From positions 1 to 47,121 of the forward strand of contig NZ_CACSJM010000029.1 of the NCBI RefSeq assembly GCF_902706185.1: a stretch of DNA of 47,121 bases, written 5' to 3'. Shown in pieces: positions 47,029 through 47,121 of the stretch. The stretch comes from Roseomonas sp. 18066. Its GTDB lineage: Bacteria; Pseudomonadota; Alphaproteobacteria; Acetobacterales; Acetobacteraceae. The position numbers were made by a program, and so were the translations under genes. The notes beneath the pieces are model-generated. The model was not told the origin of the DNA. It ran no database searches and saw only the letters and a list, made by a program, of their open reading frames with translations. The stretch's first letter is position 1, and every line of letters starts with the position of its first letter.

Positions 47029-47121
47029 CGCTGCGGGGCGCCTTCCTGGCGGTCTTCCTGGCGCTGGCCTTGCCGGCCGCCGCCCAGACGCCTGTGCCCG
47101 CGCCCGCGCCCACGCCTGCCC
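47025..47121 (+). CDS. Start of a secreted protein (cut by window edge)
   Basis: 32 residues visible: a signal peptide, FLAVFLALALPAAAQ with a likely cut after AAA, then a Pro/Ala-rich stretch. It overlaps the TauE-like gene by four bases. In Alphaproteobacteria a TauE/SafE gene is often followed by a TIGR02186-family protein, which has such a start; that identity is a guess from context. Confidence 0.7.
   Translation, partial: MTLRGAFLAVFLALALPAAAQTPVPAPAPTPA

Overview
The window is about 70% G+C chromosome with short intergenic gaps, many ATGA/GTGA gene overlaps and gene orders typical of Alphaproteobacteria (mnmE-mnmG-rsmG-parA-parB facing holA-lptE-leuS; hemJ-rho; grpE/dnaK/dnaJ; rimP-nusA-ylxR-infB-rbfA-truB-rpsO). 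Protein style, gene order and G-rich dispersed hairpins suggest an Acetobacteraceae member close to Roseomonas. That placement is inference; there is no rRNA in the window to confirm it, and I saw no tRNA genes, CRISPR array or insertion sequence.

Layout. 1-2130 (+): end of leuS, then lptE and holA. 2131-7766 (-): the mnmE-mnmG-rsmG-parA-parB operon, with three parS sites at 4501, 4547 and 7850. 7932-9388 (+): ogt and a quinone oxidoreductase. 9486-13640 (-): a GNAT protein, a 5-copy 104-bp hairpin array, rho, hemJ and a HAD hydrolase. 13848-18687 (+): grpE, a GNAT protein, dnaK, dnaJ and a small membrane protein. 18695-22566 (+): dapB, metK, trmB and a small possible cysteine-peptidase-fold protein. 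22698-31168 (+): the transcription/translation operon, preceded by a promoter and an intrinsic terminator in its leader. pnp is missing after rpsO. 31243-32175 (-): ornithine cyclodeaminase-family protein.

32284-36977 (+): a polar amino-acid ABC transporter (aapJQMP type) behind a sigma-54 promoter. 37105-40243 (+): kup, a NeuD-like acetyltransferase and a YceI protein. 40250-42471 (-): a second polar amino-acid ABC transporter (ATPase and two permeases, no binding protein), also behind a sigma-54 promoter. 42720-44278 (+): a Nif11-like leader peptide with a double-glycine motif, then a Fic protein behind repeated operator-like DNA. 44299-45888 (-): a 5'-nucleotidase-family protein. 46114-47121 (+): a TauE/SafE transporter and the start of a secreted protein.

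Most of the window is housekeeping. The parts that most deserve attention are the hairpin array beside rho, the paired sigma-54 promoters on two amino-acid transporters, the Nif11-like peptide, the Fic gene with its repeated operator, the rimP-nusA leader terminator, the parS site built into a stop/start overlap, and a dispersed terminator-like repeat.
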